Of a stretch of DNA of 64,000 nt, positions 1 to 13,458 are shown in pieces (positions within the stretch are counted from its first letter, which is position 1; each line of letters starts with the position of its first letter). The notes under the pieces are model-generated. The model saw only the letters and a list, made by a program, of their open reading frames with translations. It had not been told where the DNA came from and searched no databases. The DNA is from Epiperipatus broadwayi (lineage: Eukaryota; Onychophora; Udeonychophora; Euonychophora; Peripatidae). The position numbers and the translations under genes are program-made. The stretch covers positions 4,003,656-4,067,655 of the forward strand of contig JAQFVV010012396.1 in assembly GCA_028023455.1 (NCBI GenBank), read 5' to 3'.

Positions 1-386
1 ATTACTTAAATATGTATATTGTTATATTCATAGTAATACTATATCATGACCAAATTTGAAATAACTACTTTAAATTTATAATTTTGGAGTAAAAATATGA
101 AAATACTTTCTTTTAGTGAAATACAGAATTTGTGGGCAAACCAAATTGACTCCACCAAAATTAAGGAAAGTATTAAAATATTACAAGAGAATAGGCAAAA
201 ATAAAATGTTTAAATATACTGTCTTGCTTCAGGATTCATTTTACTGGTAGATAATAGCAACAATTATTGGAAAAAGGACAAAAATTTAGTAAATCTATAG
301 CAATATTATTAAAGCTTTCATCTTGTTTATTTGATAAACTTTATCTTGAATACAATCTCAATAATTAACTTACTAATGCAATTTAG
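1..386. other. AT-rich DNA, no feature seen
   Basis: I see no ORF with coding character, no microsatellite and no recognisable repeat here. The short open frame that begins at about 331 runs into the palindromic SINE and is an accident of that repeat. Confidence 0.5.
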
Positions 387-578
387 TATGTGGGATTCAA
401 ACTCAGACTTTCACACAACTCTCAACACTCCATGTCATCTCATATTGCTGATCCACCTAATCACACACATGTGTGATCAGGTGGGTCAGCAATATGTATC
501 TGATCAGGTGGGTCAGCAATATGAGATGGCATGGAGAGTTGAGGATTGTGTAAAAGTCTGAGTTCGAATCCCACATAC
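387..578. repeat. Palindromic tRNA-like SINE pair
   Basis: The left arm (387-468) is the reverse complement of the right arm (about 501-577) with few mismatches. The right arm ends in GTTCGAATCCC, a good match to the RNA polymerase III B box. About 30 bases upstream, TGGCATGGAGAG is a weak A-box candidate, so the arm looks derived from a tRNA-like SINE. A 28-bp block containing GATCAGGTGGGTCAGCAATA is directly repeated (about 473-500 and 501-523). The pair is either two head-to-head insertions or a single foldback element. No target-site duplication was recognised. Confidence 0.65.
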
Positions 579-2430
579 ATTACATATATATGCATGTTTA
601 AGCCTGTATAATGCATTAATTTAATGCAATTTAGGTTTTAATATATTATAATGTAATTTCAAGAAAAGTGATGAAATACATAAAATTCTTCTTAAATTTT
701 ACTAGTTGACAGCTGTTTTCTGGATTAGTGACTTTTCTCATTCTGTAAAGCATTTCATTTGGAAGACATTAGAACTATCCAATACAAGTTGTAGCTTTTA
801 ATATATGATGCTATATGTGATGCAACAATAATGATCCCACATTCAGATCTTTCATTAATAAGTCTAACATTGTAATAGACATCTTGTTTCTGCTAAATGA
901 AATAAAAATAAAAAGGTTTTTCCTATTTTTACATAAAATAACAGTTCATTATAACACATTATTAATTATATATTTAATAATGAACTATATCACAAGTGAA
1001 TTATTATAATATTTTAAACATAATGCAATATGAATATTTGATTATTATTATATGTGAAAAAGACGATTATCTATGAATAAATAAATATTTAAATAAAAAT
1101 TAAAATTATTGTTTAAATAGATCACATATTATCAAAAACTATTCAGACAGGCATTTTTGGAGTCTCTATGAACGAAAAATAAGTACCACCCATCAATTGT
1201 TAGGCAGTGTGGATACAAAAGTGGAGATTTGTACAGATCTTCACTATTGATTTATTTTCTAATTAAGAATATTGAATGGTCGTTTAGATTAGTTATAAAC
1301 TGACTTGCTGGGAGGGGGGAGCAGAATATCTCATAACATTCAAACACTGGAGGAGCAGAATTGATTTATTAAAGAGTCTTTAATTTACGAGTATGTTACT
1401 TTACCACGACAAGATGGCACCAATCAATCCGAATCCTAACCTAGACAAATATATACACATAAAGTATTTTATTTGCACTATAATTATTTATTTTGATTTT
1501 AAAAGTAATTTTGATAAAAATTTCAAACGATTATTTGATAATGAAGTTTCAAAAAATAGTTAAATGTTTACTACTGATAACTTATTAAATAAATAACAAA
1601 ATTTAAAGGAAATCACATTTGCAATTTAAATAAATTATTGCTATTTACATAAATAGTTAAGATAATATCAGTTAATGCTGAAGAAACACCTAAGAGAAAA
1701 ACAATCAATTTTCTTAAATATCATTGTTTACATTATAAAATAATGTATAAATTTCATATGGAAGAGGAATGGTAATTATTATTTCTATTAGCTTTTTTTA
1801 TAAACTTTTCACACATTGTTTATTATATTTCTGGTTTAAATGTAAGATGTAATTATATAACAAAAGAAAAAATGACATCTTTAAAAAATTTAATAAATTA
1901 AATCTTGCTAAATAGCTAATCAGATGACTTTAATGTATTTTAGTTGAAAAATAAGTTGTTTTTTTATAGATTTAAATAATTTTCTCTCTTTATTTGATTT
2001 TCAAAAAAATTAACTATTATATTATCATTATCTATATTTACAATCAAAAATGTATAACTTAATGCTTAAATATGATATATATCAAAACCAAAACAGTAGA
2101 TGTTTTAACTAGCGTATATTTAATATATGCATTAAGTATATAAATCTGTTCGACATCATTGCATTCCAAAGTTATTTTTTATTATGTATAAATGAATAAG
2201 CAATAAGTAAGAAATAATAATACTTAGGTTGCTCTACCAGCAAAAAGTTTATCTTCAACTGAAAGAAGATTCTTTATTTCTTGTTTGAGGGCTTAAAAAA
2301 TTGCACATGGAAAATTTCTAATGTTCTTTTCTATGTTTTTATCATTGCAGCTATTATTAATATGTCATTATTCAAATGTCAATAAACATGCATGGATGGA
2401 TCATCAACATACATCAGACGTAATGTGTGT
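579..2430. other. AT-rich intergenic/intronic DNA
   Basis: No coding frame, RNA gene or clear repeat was recognised. The stretch is simple AT-rich sequence with scattered short A and T runs. Confidence 0.4.
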
Positions 2431-3094
2431 TTTCTAGCTTTTTATCTCTGAATTAAGATATAATGCTCTTTTTCTTAAATATAGATTTTGCAAAAGATGT
2501 GGTTGTTTTTGTAAATAATACCGCAATTCTTTATGAAATATTGCAAGAATTATCAAATGAAATTAAGAAAATATGATTAAAACTAAATGCTAAAAAAACT
2601 AATGTTCAAAGATTTTTTTAAAAGAAGAAAATAAACATAGATAATTATAAATTAGAAAGAATTAATAATCACAAATTCCTTATAGTAGGTAGAAACATAA
2701 TCGATAAAATTAATCATAGAATTAAACTTGGATAAAATATTTTTGGTAAAAACAACTTAATATTAAAGAAAAATATGTCTAAAATGTTTGAAAAAAAGAT
2801 TTTGGTAAAAATAACTTAGTATTAAAGGAAAATATGCCTAAAATGTTTGAAGAAAAAGAATATTTTTAATATATGTGTTTTACCAGTTTTTACTTTTGGA
2901 TTTAAGACTTAGACATATACCAAAAGAACAATATTCAGATTTCAGATCACTTAATGAAACATGTGAAATATATGTTGAGAGTAGCAAAAAGAAATTGAAA
3001 AAAATTGTGTGAAAGACTACAAATAAGTATCACTGATATTATTGTCAGACTAAAGAGAATGAATTGGAGCTAGGTTAGATTTACTTTTAGATAT
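2430..3094 (+). pseudogene. Decayed RTE-type LINE reverse transcriptase, C-terminal half
   Basis: Reading across several frames gives fragments in the order expected for the end of an RTE-clade reverse transcriptase. First comes LDFAKDVVVF (about 2483-2512), the place of the F-A-D-D catalytic motif with one aspartate changed to lysine. Then come LQELSNEIKKI, LKLNAKKTNVQ, a thumb-like segment with KINHRIKLG, VLPVFTFGFKT near 2880, and ITDIIVRLKRMNW near 3050. Frameshifts, internal stops and a 59-bp tandem duplication show it is dead. The family match rests on my memory of RTE proteins and was not searched. The fragment stops where RTE proteins continue with a basic tail; that tail appears at 13232. 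Confidence 0.7.
2741..2858. repeat. 59-bp tandem duplication inside the RTE remnant
   Basis: The segment beginning TTTTGGTAAAAA occurs at 2741-2799 and again at 2800-2858 with a few mismatches. It duplicates about 20 codons of the decayed reverse transcriptase and probably arose after the element died. Confidence 0.8.
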
Positions 3095-6000
3095 TATTAT
3101 TATTTTTTTTTTTTATTGTGTCATAAAGTATCAATTATAAATACCCACTTGGCTAACAAATTTCAACTGGTGGTTCCAGATTTTTCTTTAGAAAGCAGTC
3201 ACAGGAAATTTAGTTACAGTGGACTCGGCTCTTTAATTCTATCTTTTTATATTTTTAAAAATTATTTAAAATTTTGGTTATTGTCTCATGTGTAATATAT
3301 TGATTAATTAATGTGTATATATATATGTATATATTTTTTTGTTTAATATGTATGTGTATATATATTCTAACCTCCCCCACTGCACGTCCTCCAAAATTTA
3401 ATTATATTGTTTAAAATTCCGGGTTCTAGCTCAGTTAACAAATAAATAAATGAAATATTCAGCATTAATTAAAAATGATTACTAGCTCTAATCTTTAGAA
3501 TACAAATACGGTTATATTTTTAAAAATAAATTACCAAATATTTACTATTTTCATGAGACATGGAGTGGCGATACGGGGAACGAGATAGACTACATTGAGA
3601 TATTATCCACACGATACTATCCCAATGGCATAATAACACTATTCCCCCTTTTTACTATACCAAATAACTAACTTATAGTATTCTTACGGCTTTCTAAGCT
3701 CTATTCACTACGATTAAAATAATAATCATGTCTTAATATTCTTTGTAATAAGAATCTAGCTCAATTAAATAAAATAATATAAAATAAAATAAATAAAACG
3801 AAATCTCAGGTTCATAAATTGTATTCTAACTGATTTAAAATTACGGTAATAAACTATGAAAAGGGAATTTTATGTCATAATTCACTACGCAGTAACTAAC
3901 AATAATAAATAATAATAATAACAACAATAGTATAATATAATCTTATTTCTTCCTAAATGAAATAAATAAATATGTACGTGGTAGTATTTTAATAATCTGA
4001 CAACAGAATACATGTGGCAACATTAGCATATAAGTTAATGTAATATTGTGGCAACCGACTTATGACCAATAAATAATATAAAATTATGATCTTTTAATTT
4101 TAACATACCAATAAATTCTCAAAATTATTATAACACTCTTATGTTTACCTATTTGTGCAAAAACTATATGTCTGTTTCAATTATAAATGTATCGTGATAT
4201 CATGCATCCATGTGGAGAAATAACAACGAGGACACAAAACTTTAAAATAAATTTACAACAAAGTTTATTAATAACATAAACAAATAACAATATTTTACAT
4301 TATGTACATTGGATATCCTTTGCTCTTCTATATAAACTTAGTTTACTAGTTTATAAAAAAAAAATGAAATCAAACTTCTATTTATTTTTTTCTGGTTAAC
4401 TCTTATCTTTTAAATGCTTAAGAAAATACAGTATTATTATTATTGGATTTCTTATTATGGTTAGCTTGTTACAAAATGTATTTCTTATCGGATTATCATT
4501 AACACTTTGTATCCCTACTATTATTAAAATTATATTTTTACAAAATTACATTCGTAGTAAACATTCTACAAAACAATAAAATTCTAGTTTTATATTAGTT
4601 GTATGGAATCCTACAGATTCAAAAAAAAAAAACATTCTTCTACATTTGGTATTAAGTTTTATTATTCATTATCCGATGTTTATCAATCCTAATATACTCA
4701 TTCAAGCCTTATTTTGGATGATAATTACAACTATTAACATACCATGCACAAATATATGTTTATTACACATTATTGAATTATTTTCTTAATAAATATGCAA
4801 TATTTATTTTCTAAATATTATTTAAAACATTCCAATTTTATTATCACTTTTTTAAAAAAAAACTTTGTTTAGATTTCTCTTTTTCCTTTAAAAATCTTAT
4901 ATTCATTTCCAAATTAATTTTAAACTGTATTATATGATTCTTTCTCTCTTTATGATATTTTGGACTTTCATTTTTAAAATTACACAATTCTATACATTCC
5001 AGCAAATAAACTATTCTTACATAAACGATAACATATCTGCAGTTCTATTTTATTCATTATTTCTCTGAAAATATCTCTCTGACGATGCAGATTCACAAAA
5101 TAAGGATAGCGAAGATAAATGCATAGGATCAAAATATAACTAGAATATTATTCGTCATAAACCTTGACAATAATGGCACAGTGAATTAAAAAAAACGCTA
5201 TAGAGGAGTGACCTTTACCTGTCTACCAACCTCTATTATAGGAGTGATGCTAAAGCTATTTCCTCAGCTTTATTATGACATCAAAAGTTTAAAGATATGC
5301 AAAAACACTGTCCAAACGATATGTGTTCAGTCATAGGGCTTAGTTAGCTATACTGAAATCACACAAACTAAATATGATCCAAATACTTTATTTTTCCTAT
5401 TTCTTAACAAAAAACATCATCTTGGTTTCCTCTCCACTAGTACTACCAAGTCACTATCCGATCTTATTTCTCAAGATTTTTCTATACGGTACATCGACAA
5501 ATTCCTATCTGCATTTTTAACAATAATAAAATTCATTTATTTCAAAACTATTCCACTGTTCTATAAGAAAATCTTTTTACTACTTTTCTCGTATATTTTA
5601 TCATATACAAACTATTTTAAAATATCTGAATACTTTACAACATGAAAGTTCAAAAGAATCACACAATGGTTCTGTCGAATTATATTATTAATATACTTTA
5701 AATAACTTATTGCATGCATATTCAGAATTACTCCTATCTCATAATATGTTTTAAAATGTTGTATAAAATGTGTACATATAATTTAAACTTTCATACATCA
5801 TTCTTAATCAATCGATGATCTAAAAAAAAAATACATTATGCATTATGAAAAATATAAAAATTACCAAACGATCTTTATCTTCTCGAGTGCATTCTGTAGG
5901 CTTCACCATCCATTTGATTCTTGTAGATATAATACTCCCATACATACACTCTATTTTTAAACAATATATCTATCATTATATCAAGCTATTATATTTAATT

Positions 6001-8205
6001 TTTTTTAATATTACTAAATTTATGTTTATATGTTTTCCCTAATCTCACATAACATTTTATATTTAAAATAAATTAGTAAAAAATATTTAAATTATATTTA
6101 CGGTACTTCTTTATCGAACTTGCTTGAAAATCGTTCATATTAAAGCTAAAAAAAATATATATTATTTCTTCTTCAGTCACTTAATGTTCTATTTTAAGTA
6201 AAACAATTATTGCTCTGTTTAGTAAATATTCATAGACGACAATCCTTGGTTTTCATAACATTGAACACAATTATTAATTCTGATATTCTCTTCTAATATT
6301 GTCTGCTAGTATTTTCCCGCGCGACTTTTACGATGCATCTTCTAGGTACTTTTATTCAAATATTCAGTAAATTTTTCTATTTCCATGGATCCATTTTCAT
6401 TAAGTAATTTAATTTTATATTTTTAAATCAAGCATTTCCTCCAATGAATATTTTGTAATTTTTTAATTCTTCTTAGATAAAGTTTTTTCTTTGGTTCCTT
6501 TTGTATATAACACAATAACTCTTTCATATTATTCTATAACTTTTTCTTTATTTTAAAATTCTGGTACTATATTTTTAATAATGTTTTCCCTTAAAAGATA
6601 AACATTCTTTCTTCATTATACTTTTAAATAATTTTTCTTTATAATAAAAACGCATATTAAATTTTTCCATAGAGAAGAATAACATAACTTCAGAGTAGCC
6701 TTATAAAATTGGTGCGTCATAATTTTTTCCTGACGGCAAGTAACTTCTCTTTTAAGTTTTCATATAGCATCCCAATTATATTTCTCTGAGTTATAATAAT
6801 AAGTTTCTGGTTGAGCATAAATAAATCTGCATTAAGGCACTTTTCAAATATTTTTCCTTTAGCAATATTTTTAGGTATTCTTTCTTGTACTTCCATTTTA
6901 CTGTAGGGTTTTGGTCAAACTCGAATAAAATATCCTGGTAAGATAACTTTTAAAATTAGCAATCCATGTAGAGGCAGTCAAAATATATTATATGTTACAA
7001 AAGAACTTTTAAATAAATACAAAATTTTAAATTTATATTACTTTTCTAGCTACGGTGTTATCAGCTAAAAAATATGTTACTTTCTCTTTCACTTACACAT
7101 TACTTCTCCTCTCCCGCTTCGTCTAATTCTTATATTTTGTCTCTTAAATTACCTCCGTTGATTGGTTATTGACTTTTTAGCGTGAACAGATTTACACATT
7201 TTAGTTTTATAACAGACTAGACTTTTAAAATAAAGAATTGATGACGTAATGTCTTAAATATTATTTAGACTAGTATTTTTAAATTCAATTATAGTTTTAT
7301 CAAAATCATTCAAACTTTAAAAACAATTATTAAAATAATATTTAATATTTCAATTTTTACTTTAATGATCGATGGCAATTATATTTAGTTTCATAATTCA
7401 CAAACTTTTTTATTATTCTAACAAGTGTGTGTGTGAAGGTATATAATATACGGTCACGTGATTACTAACTTTATCAGATGATTTTTAATTTACGTCTCGG
7501 TCTAAATTACCAAAACTGATATATTTTATAAAAAATTTGGAAAATAATTTAAAATGTTGAACTAAATATAACTCTCACCATCCTAAAGTTTATTTTAAAA
7601 TATACTCTATTAATTTTGTCTATTAAATATATTTATAACACTACATATAGCATTTATTTAATTTATTAGTTTTAAAATATTATACTCAAATTATTAATAT
7701 ACTTTTAACTATTTATAGCTGTATTATTTTATATGGCCAGCTTTTACAACCATAAGCAAGGATATAATTAAGCTTTATTTAACTGTTTTCTTTTAAAATA
7801 ATCTATTACACTTTTATATACCAGGTATTTTCAGCTTTAAATTGTACTATAAAATCTAATTATCCTACTATTATTTATATATCATACAAATATAACTTAA
7901 AATTTAAAATTTTTTAGTAATTGACCTTTCTACGTTATTATGACCTACAGACAAGGGCACAATATATATATATTTGGTTGTATTTATTCTTATATTATTT
8001 GTTATTGGTTTACTTGTTTTAGTATTTATAGTATAGTAATGTATTTTATTATTATTGTTATTATTTTTGTTGGTGTTTTTGTTTTTGGTTTGTAATTAAT
8101 AATTTAAGAAAAACTCCTAGCACAAGTTTATCTTGTTTGGAGTATTTCTCCTTTTTATATATATGTGTATTGTTTGATTAATAATAATAAATAAATAAAT
8201 AAATA
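3095..8205. other. 5-kb AT-rich stretch without recognisable genes
   Basis: I found no protein-like frame, RNA gene or repeat with a clear partner. A short ATT run (3094-3108) sits at the end of the RTE remnant. The words CTAGCTCAGTTAA (about 3424) and CTAGCTCAATTAA (about 3757) resemble segments near 58670 and 63655 and might be traces of an old dispersed repeat. The 65-codon open frame at 5845-6042 has no coding character. Confidence 0.35.
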
Positions 8206-8206
8206 A

Positions 8207-8272
<66 letters not shown>
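8206..8272. repeat. (ATT)n microsatellite
   Basis: An uninterrupted ATT run of about 65 bp directly precedes the duplicated LINE 3' end. The matching 3' end at 12627 is preceded by only a short TAATATTATT, so the array may have expanded from that seed. Confidence 0.95.
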
Positions 8273-8684
<412 letters not shown>

Positions 8685-8985
8685 CCACAGATCAACAGCA
8701 ATTGAATAATAATAAAAACTGCACACTTATTGCCAGCACCTGAAATTCTGGATTTATCAACAAAATCAACCAATAGAATTCAAACCCCCACTGATAAAAA
8801 AAAAAGAAAGTCAACAGCCTTAAGAGGCTGCAATGGAAAAAACAGCGCATAATCTAAGTCAGCCTACCAAAAGATACTGATAAAAAAGCGATAATAAAAG
8901 AACAAATAAACTCACACAGTAATAGTGATCAAGAAAATATATATATATAACACACCAAACACCCAATATTAAAAATAATACAACA

Positions 8986-10265
8986 ATGGAAATTATGGAA
9001 GCTATCACCCCAAATTTGCCTCAAATCACCAAAGCTGACACAGAACAAAGAAGAAGACCAGGCCACCCACCAAAGAAAAATAGAGGGCCCAAAAAATCTA
9101 AAACAGAATCCAACCTTAGCCTTGCTGATCACAAGAATACAACTACAGTGGAAACAGATGAAGATCTGGAAATGGAATATGAGAATGAAATGGGAAGAAA
9201 CACCAGATCAACCCTAATATTTAAATCTCAACCAAAAAACAACATAATGGAAATAAAAATTGTAGCAATCAATGTCAGGGGTTTGAACTCAACCTCAAAA
9301 ATTAATAAGTTAAAACATTGGATCAAGGATATACAACCACACTTGCTTGGTATACTTGAGACAAAAATTTATGCTGGATCACAAACTGACCCAGCCAAAC
9401 ATTTAAATATGGAAGGTTTCTGTGCATGCTCCAGAGACTCATCCTCTCCCTCATCTGGCACACCGGACTCATAATTGCTAGAAATTGCCCATTCACAATG
9501 TTCAAAATAATTCACATTGACATGAACTTATTAATTGCAACCTTCAACCAAAAAAGCATAACAATAAATCTGGTTTTTGTATATATGCCTTTACAGGATA
9601 AAAAAAATAGATACCATAATTGCAAACATTAATTCAAGGTTAGCTACAACTTCAAACCCAACTGTCTTAATTGGAGATTTTAATTTAAAATATCAGGAAT
9701 TTACCCAACATTGGCTTCACAGAATAAACATACCACTAATGAGTGGCCAAGGTTTTTTGCCAGATGATGCCATCTCTTTCCACAATAATCGCTTCTCTTC
9801 ACTTATTGATCTGTGCTTTTGTTCTCCAATGCTTCACCAACTTATTGAAATAAAACTAACTCCCTCAACTTTTTCCAATCACTCAGCTCAAATAGTCACA
9901 ATTGACTGTGCCCAAATTCAAATATCACCCTTTCCACTTACAAGAACAATAAGAGTTTTACTTCCAGAAACAACCCCTGAATTTCTGTTCTCTGAGACCT
10001 ACATAATGCTAAACAAAATCAAAGATATGACTTTGAACCCAGTCCAAAAATATCTAGCATTTATGGGAATGTTGTCCTTTAGCATCAACCATATAACAAG
10101 AAAACAACCTCCACCATCAAGACTTTTGTCTCTGGCAGATCAATTACACCAAAGAATAATCATGATTAACCCATCACACTGCAACCAGCAGTATATATTC
10201 AAGCTTACACATGCATACAATAAAGCATGTGATGAACTCAAAAGCTATCTGAAGATAAAGAAAAG
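8986..10265 (+). pseudogene. Family A endonuclease domain, frameshifted
   Basis: Frame 1 (8986 to about 9430) opens with a basic, Pro/Lys-rich N-terminal region of about 85 residues. The start of an AP endonuclease-like fold follows: INVRGLNS, then LLGILETKI, which carries the expected catalytic Asn and Glu. The reading continues in frame 3 (about 9430-9600, with LVFVYMPLQDKK) and returns to frame 1 (about 9600-10265). There VLIGDFN (about 9667) supplies the catalytic Asp-Asn, and FSNHSAQIVTID is the place of the C-terminal S-D-H motif, here S-N-H. Two single-base-type shifts therefore break the domain. The active enzyme would nick target DNA to prime reverse transcription. I chose ATG 8986 because it opens the longest uninterrupted stretch; an upstream ORF1 was not recognised. 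Confidence 0.8.
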
Positions 10266-12500
10266 CAAGGTATGCCTAACCAGGCCACACACTTGGACAA
10301 GATATTATATAAAATGGGCACTGGGGAAACAACCAGATATAAAGTGCCAATGGCACTATATACAAATAGGGGAACATATGCAGGACACAATATGATTATG
10401 CCAATTTTTGAATATTTTAAAGAGAAATCTGTTTGGCCCACCCAAGACAAAAACCCCATTCACAAAAGATCTATTCACAACAAAACTGAATACTATTCGA
10501 AATGCTTGCCATCCAGGTAGTCCTGGAGTCCCATTGTTTGTATTAAAGCATCTAAGTAAATTCACAACAGAATATTTGTGTCAGTTAGCAAACCATCTAG
10601 TGCAACAAATACAACCCATGGAGGGTGTCTATCCAATAGCCATAGTACCCTATAATAAAAAGAAAGCAATTATCCCACCTATTACAGACCTCAGACCAAT
10701 ATCTATGGGACCTTTGCTGATCAAAATTATGGAGAAAATTATTAAAAGATGAAATTGAACCATATATAATGCCACTTATCTCCGAAGCACAATATGCAAA
10801 GAAAAACTCTTCAACAACAGAAGCAGCCTTATTCTTCAAAGCAATTCTAGGCACAGTAAAACAGCAGAAAAAATATGGACCCATTGTCATCTAGCTTGAC
10901 ATAGAAGCTGCATTTGACTCAGTCAATATATACACCCTTCTGAAAATGCTAAAAGACACAGAAATTCCTAGAACCCAGCTATATATAATTGTTAACCTTC
11001 TTCTGAACAGAGAGATCCATATAACTTTAAATGGAAGAAACTCACCATCTTTCACACCCACCAAATCTATATCCCAAGGATCCCCTCTTAGTTCACTATT
11101 GTTTATATTTTACATCAATCCCCTTATTAAAAGCATACAAAATGCATTTACTGGGATTGAGATACCAGACACAACACAGCGCACTACATGCATCACCTAT
11201 ATGGATGATGTTACCATATTCCTAACATCAAAAAAAAACAAATACTGCAACTCCAAAAGATATTGCAAGAATATTCACAAAAATATGAATTAACATTTAA
11301 TCTGGCAAAAATGACAGCCTGGTCACTATACACTGGTAAACCAAGTACATCAATTTACAAATCAAAACCAAACTCTTTCCTTGGATTCCCATTTCTATGG
11401 GAAATACAGGAATGAGATGCCATATCCAAAATAAACTTAAAGAAGAAGTCACAAAAATTATAAACTCCTGGTCCAAGGCATATCTTTCACTATACTCCAA
11501 AGTACAGTTAATTAACCAGCTTATCTCAACCAAAATAACATACTATGTACTGGTTATTTTATTCTTAAAGGAGTTCATTTCAAAAATTTAAACCATATAT
11601 AATAAACTACTTTGGGCCAGAAAAACAGTAGCAATTTCCACAAAAAAAACTTAGCCAATCCCTAATAAAAAATGGACTTGGCTTGCACAACATCAGTATT
11701 TTTCATCTACAGAAATTAAAGAACTCAATAATCACAATACTTGCCAAATACCCAAAAATTAATCACTTGCTAGAAGTTACTCCAACTGATAGACCACCTC
11801 CAAAAGGTTCTTTTTTCACCAACATTATATACCAATGCAAAACCACAGACAAGATTCCAGAACAGTATTTGCATAAGTATTCATACTGGGATATTTATGG
11901 TTTAATAAACAGAGAAGCATATACTAATGTTATACAACCTATGCTAGGAATTAACAACAAGAAACTACTCAAGGAATATAAAAAATGGGCTCTAGAGCCC
12001 AAATACTTTGATTTTATCATAAAAATCAATCTCATTGCTTTTCCAACAACCCACTTTCTTTATCATAAAAGAATGCATATATCTATTGACCCCTTATGTA
12101 GACTCTGCCATTGAGCAGAAGAGACACTGGACCACTTTATTTATCAATGTGTAACACAACCAAACACAACAGATGATGTGTAACACCTACAGAAAACCGG
12201 GTACAATCATTAATCACATAATAGCTGCTTTTCAGGGAAGATCAATACCTAGCATTAGGGCAGCCATATTTGTTCTATATGTGTACTGGTGCACCTGATG
12301 TACTTTCTTAATTGGCAATAACACCAGATGACACCCAGCTACATTTAGCAACAAACTGCTACACATTCAAAATAGAGATAAAATAATAACCAACACCCAC
12401 TTATATGCAGCAACATGGTCATTGTTAAAACAACCATCAATGCTGTGAATGCTGCAAAGAAAACTATCATACAATTAACATTCAAAGTGACATGTGGACA
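10266..12500 (+). pseudogene. Family A reverse transcriptase and C-terminal zinc motif, multiply broken
   Basis: Homology passes through frame 3 (about 10266-10430, GHNMIMPIFEYFKEK), frame 1 (to about 10750, with LRPISMGPLLIKIMEKII), then frame 2 (to about 11230). Frame 2 carries motif A (LDIEAAFDSV, about 10895), motif B (SQGSPLSSLLF, about 11072) and the catalytic YMDD at 11198-11209. After further shifts, frame 3 (about 11397-11591) and frame 1 (11683-12114) carry PTDRPPPKG and the end CRLCH. A TGA at 12112-12114 interrupts a Cys-x2-Cys-x8-His-x4-Cys finger. In-frame TAG 10892-10894 precedes motif A. Most segments align with the second copy at 27.1-29.2 kb, which helps decide the true frame. 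Catalytic residues survive, but no intact protein can be made. Confidence 0.85.
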
Positions 12501-12710
12501 AAACTAAATATGCTCCTCAAACTTTAGAACTCTGATTATTTTTACTTTTTTAATTTTTATATTGTTATAGTCCATTTACCACAAAGTGTAACCACTAAAT
12601 TCATTTATATGTGTTTACCCTAATATTATTCATTGTATGTTAAATTTGAAATTTTCTAGATGTAAACTTATGTAAACCATTGAGATCAATAAAGCCTTTA
12701 TTGAAACATC

Positions 12711-12734
12711 ATAATCATCATCAGCATCATCATC

Positions 12735-12791
<57 letters not shown>
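12711..12791. repeat. (ATC)n(AAT)n tail of LINE family A
   Basis: A short run of ATC-type units followed by about 50 bp of AAT directly follows the 3' UTR of the LINE. The same tail type follows the solo 3' end at 8358, so it is probably part of the element and not only a target site. Confidence 0.9.
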
Positions 12792-12792
<1 letters not shown>

Positions 12793-12997
12793 GTCCCAAC
12801 TCCTCACTGAAGAGACCCATAGGTTGAAACCGGTCTGGGCATGGGGACAATCCAAGATAAAAATGATTTGAATGTCTTCTCTTGTAGTAGCATTTATCAT
12901 AAATAAAAAAAAGCTTGTTTAGAGCTATTAGCACGCTCTTAATTTTACATATTTGTAAGTGCAAGCTATATATAAGTCATGTGACATCTGACTTGTT
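12792..12997 (+). mobile_element. Hammerhead-bearing short element, family Y (single arm)
   Basis: The segment contains the best hammerhead-like motif of the window. It is followed about 80 bp later by AAGCTTGTTTAGAGCTATT and AGCACGCTC, which match the ends of the foldback element at 42027-42222 (for example AAGAGTTATTAGTGCACTCA). It ends at the (AAT)n array starting at 12998. It has no coding capacity. By analogy with other hammerhead repeats it would be a non-autonomous retroelement; that is inference. Confidence 0.6.
12801..12839 (+). ncRNA. Type I hammerhead ribozyme-like motif (complete core)
   Basis: All conserved parts are present in order. The core is CTGAAGA (12807-12813; position 7 may be any base). 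Stem II is GACC-CATA-GGTT (12814-12825; three Watson-Crick pairs and one G-T pair, four-base loop). GAAA follows at 12826-12829. Stem III is minimal, A-C paired with G-T around a two-base loop (12829-12834). The cleavage triplet is GTC (12833-12835). Stem I pairs TGGG (12836-12839) with CTCA (12803-12806). Hammerheads with two-base-pair stem III are known from Penelope-like elements and from schistosome and newt repeats. Activity is inferred from structure only. Confidence 0.7.
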
Positions 12998-13230
<233 letters not shown>

Positions 13231-13436
13231 GGTAATTAAAGTTTTAGATTGGATTCCAAGAAAATGTAAAAAAATTATAAAAAGACTATAGATGAAATAA
13301 AAAAGTTTGTTGATAGGATATGGAGAAAATTTTGAAGAGACCATAATCTTATAGAGATTCATTAATGTTTGAAAATAATGATAAAAATGACTATAAAACA
13401 AGCGTATCAAATATATTTTAGCAAAAAACATTCTGG
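13231..13436 (+). pseudogene. RTE-type LINE C-terminal tail remnant
   Basis: With two stops ignored, the frame beginning near 13238 reads KVLDWIPRKCKKIIKR, then FVDRIWRKF and DHNLIEIH. This is the pattern of the basic C-terminal tail of RTE-clade proteins (K-V-L-x-W-x-P, a Lys/Arg-rich stretch, then W followed by D-R-N). It starts close to where the remnant at 2430-3094 stops and does not clearly overlap it, so the two may be halves of one copy. The assignment is by eye and the piece is short, so confidence is moderate. Confidence 0.55.
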
Positions 13437-13458
13437 ATTAAGTAATAATAAAATTAAT

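Larger units (their letters stand above)
8685..12737 (+). mobile_element. LINE family A, near full-length APE-type retrotransposon (dead)
   Basis: The element runs from a non-coding leader (8685-8985), through an endonuclease and reverse-transcriptase region (8986 to about 12500), to a 3' UTR ending in AATAAAGCCTTTATTGAAACA and an (ATC)n(AAT)n tail. The coding strand is richer in C and A than its surroundings. The endonuclease belongs to the apurinic/apyrimidinic type; the N-terminal sequence around INVRGLNSTSKINKLKHWI is reminiscent of L1/Tx1-group elements, but the clade is not settled. At least seven frame changes plus in-frame stops make it inactive. It lies between (AAT)n blocks and just downstream of another copy's 3' end. 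Confidence 0.85.

Noticed and set aside
331-561. 76-codon open frame with repeated DQVGQQY
   Set aside because: The repeat comes from the internal tandem duplication of the palindromic SINE.
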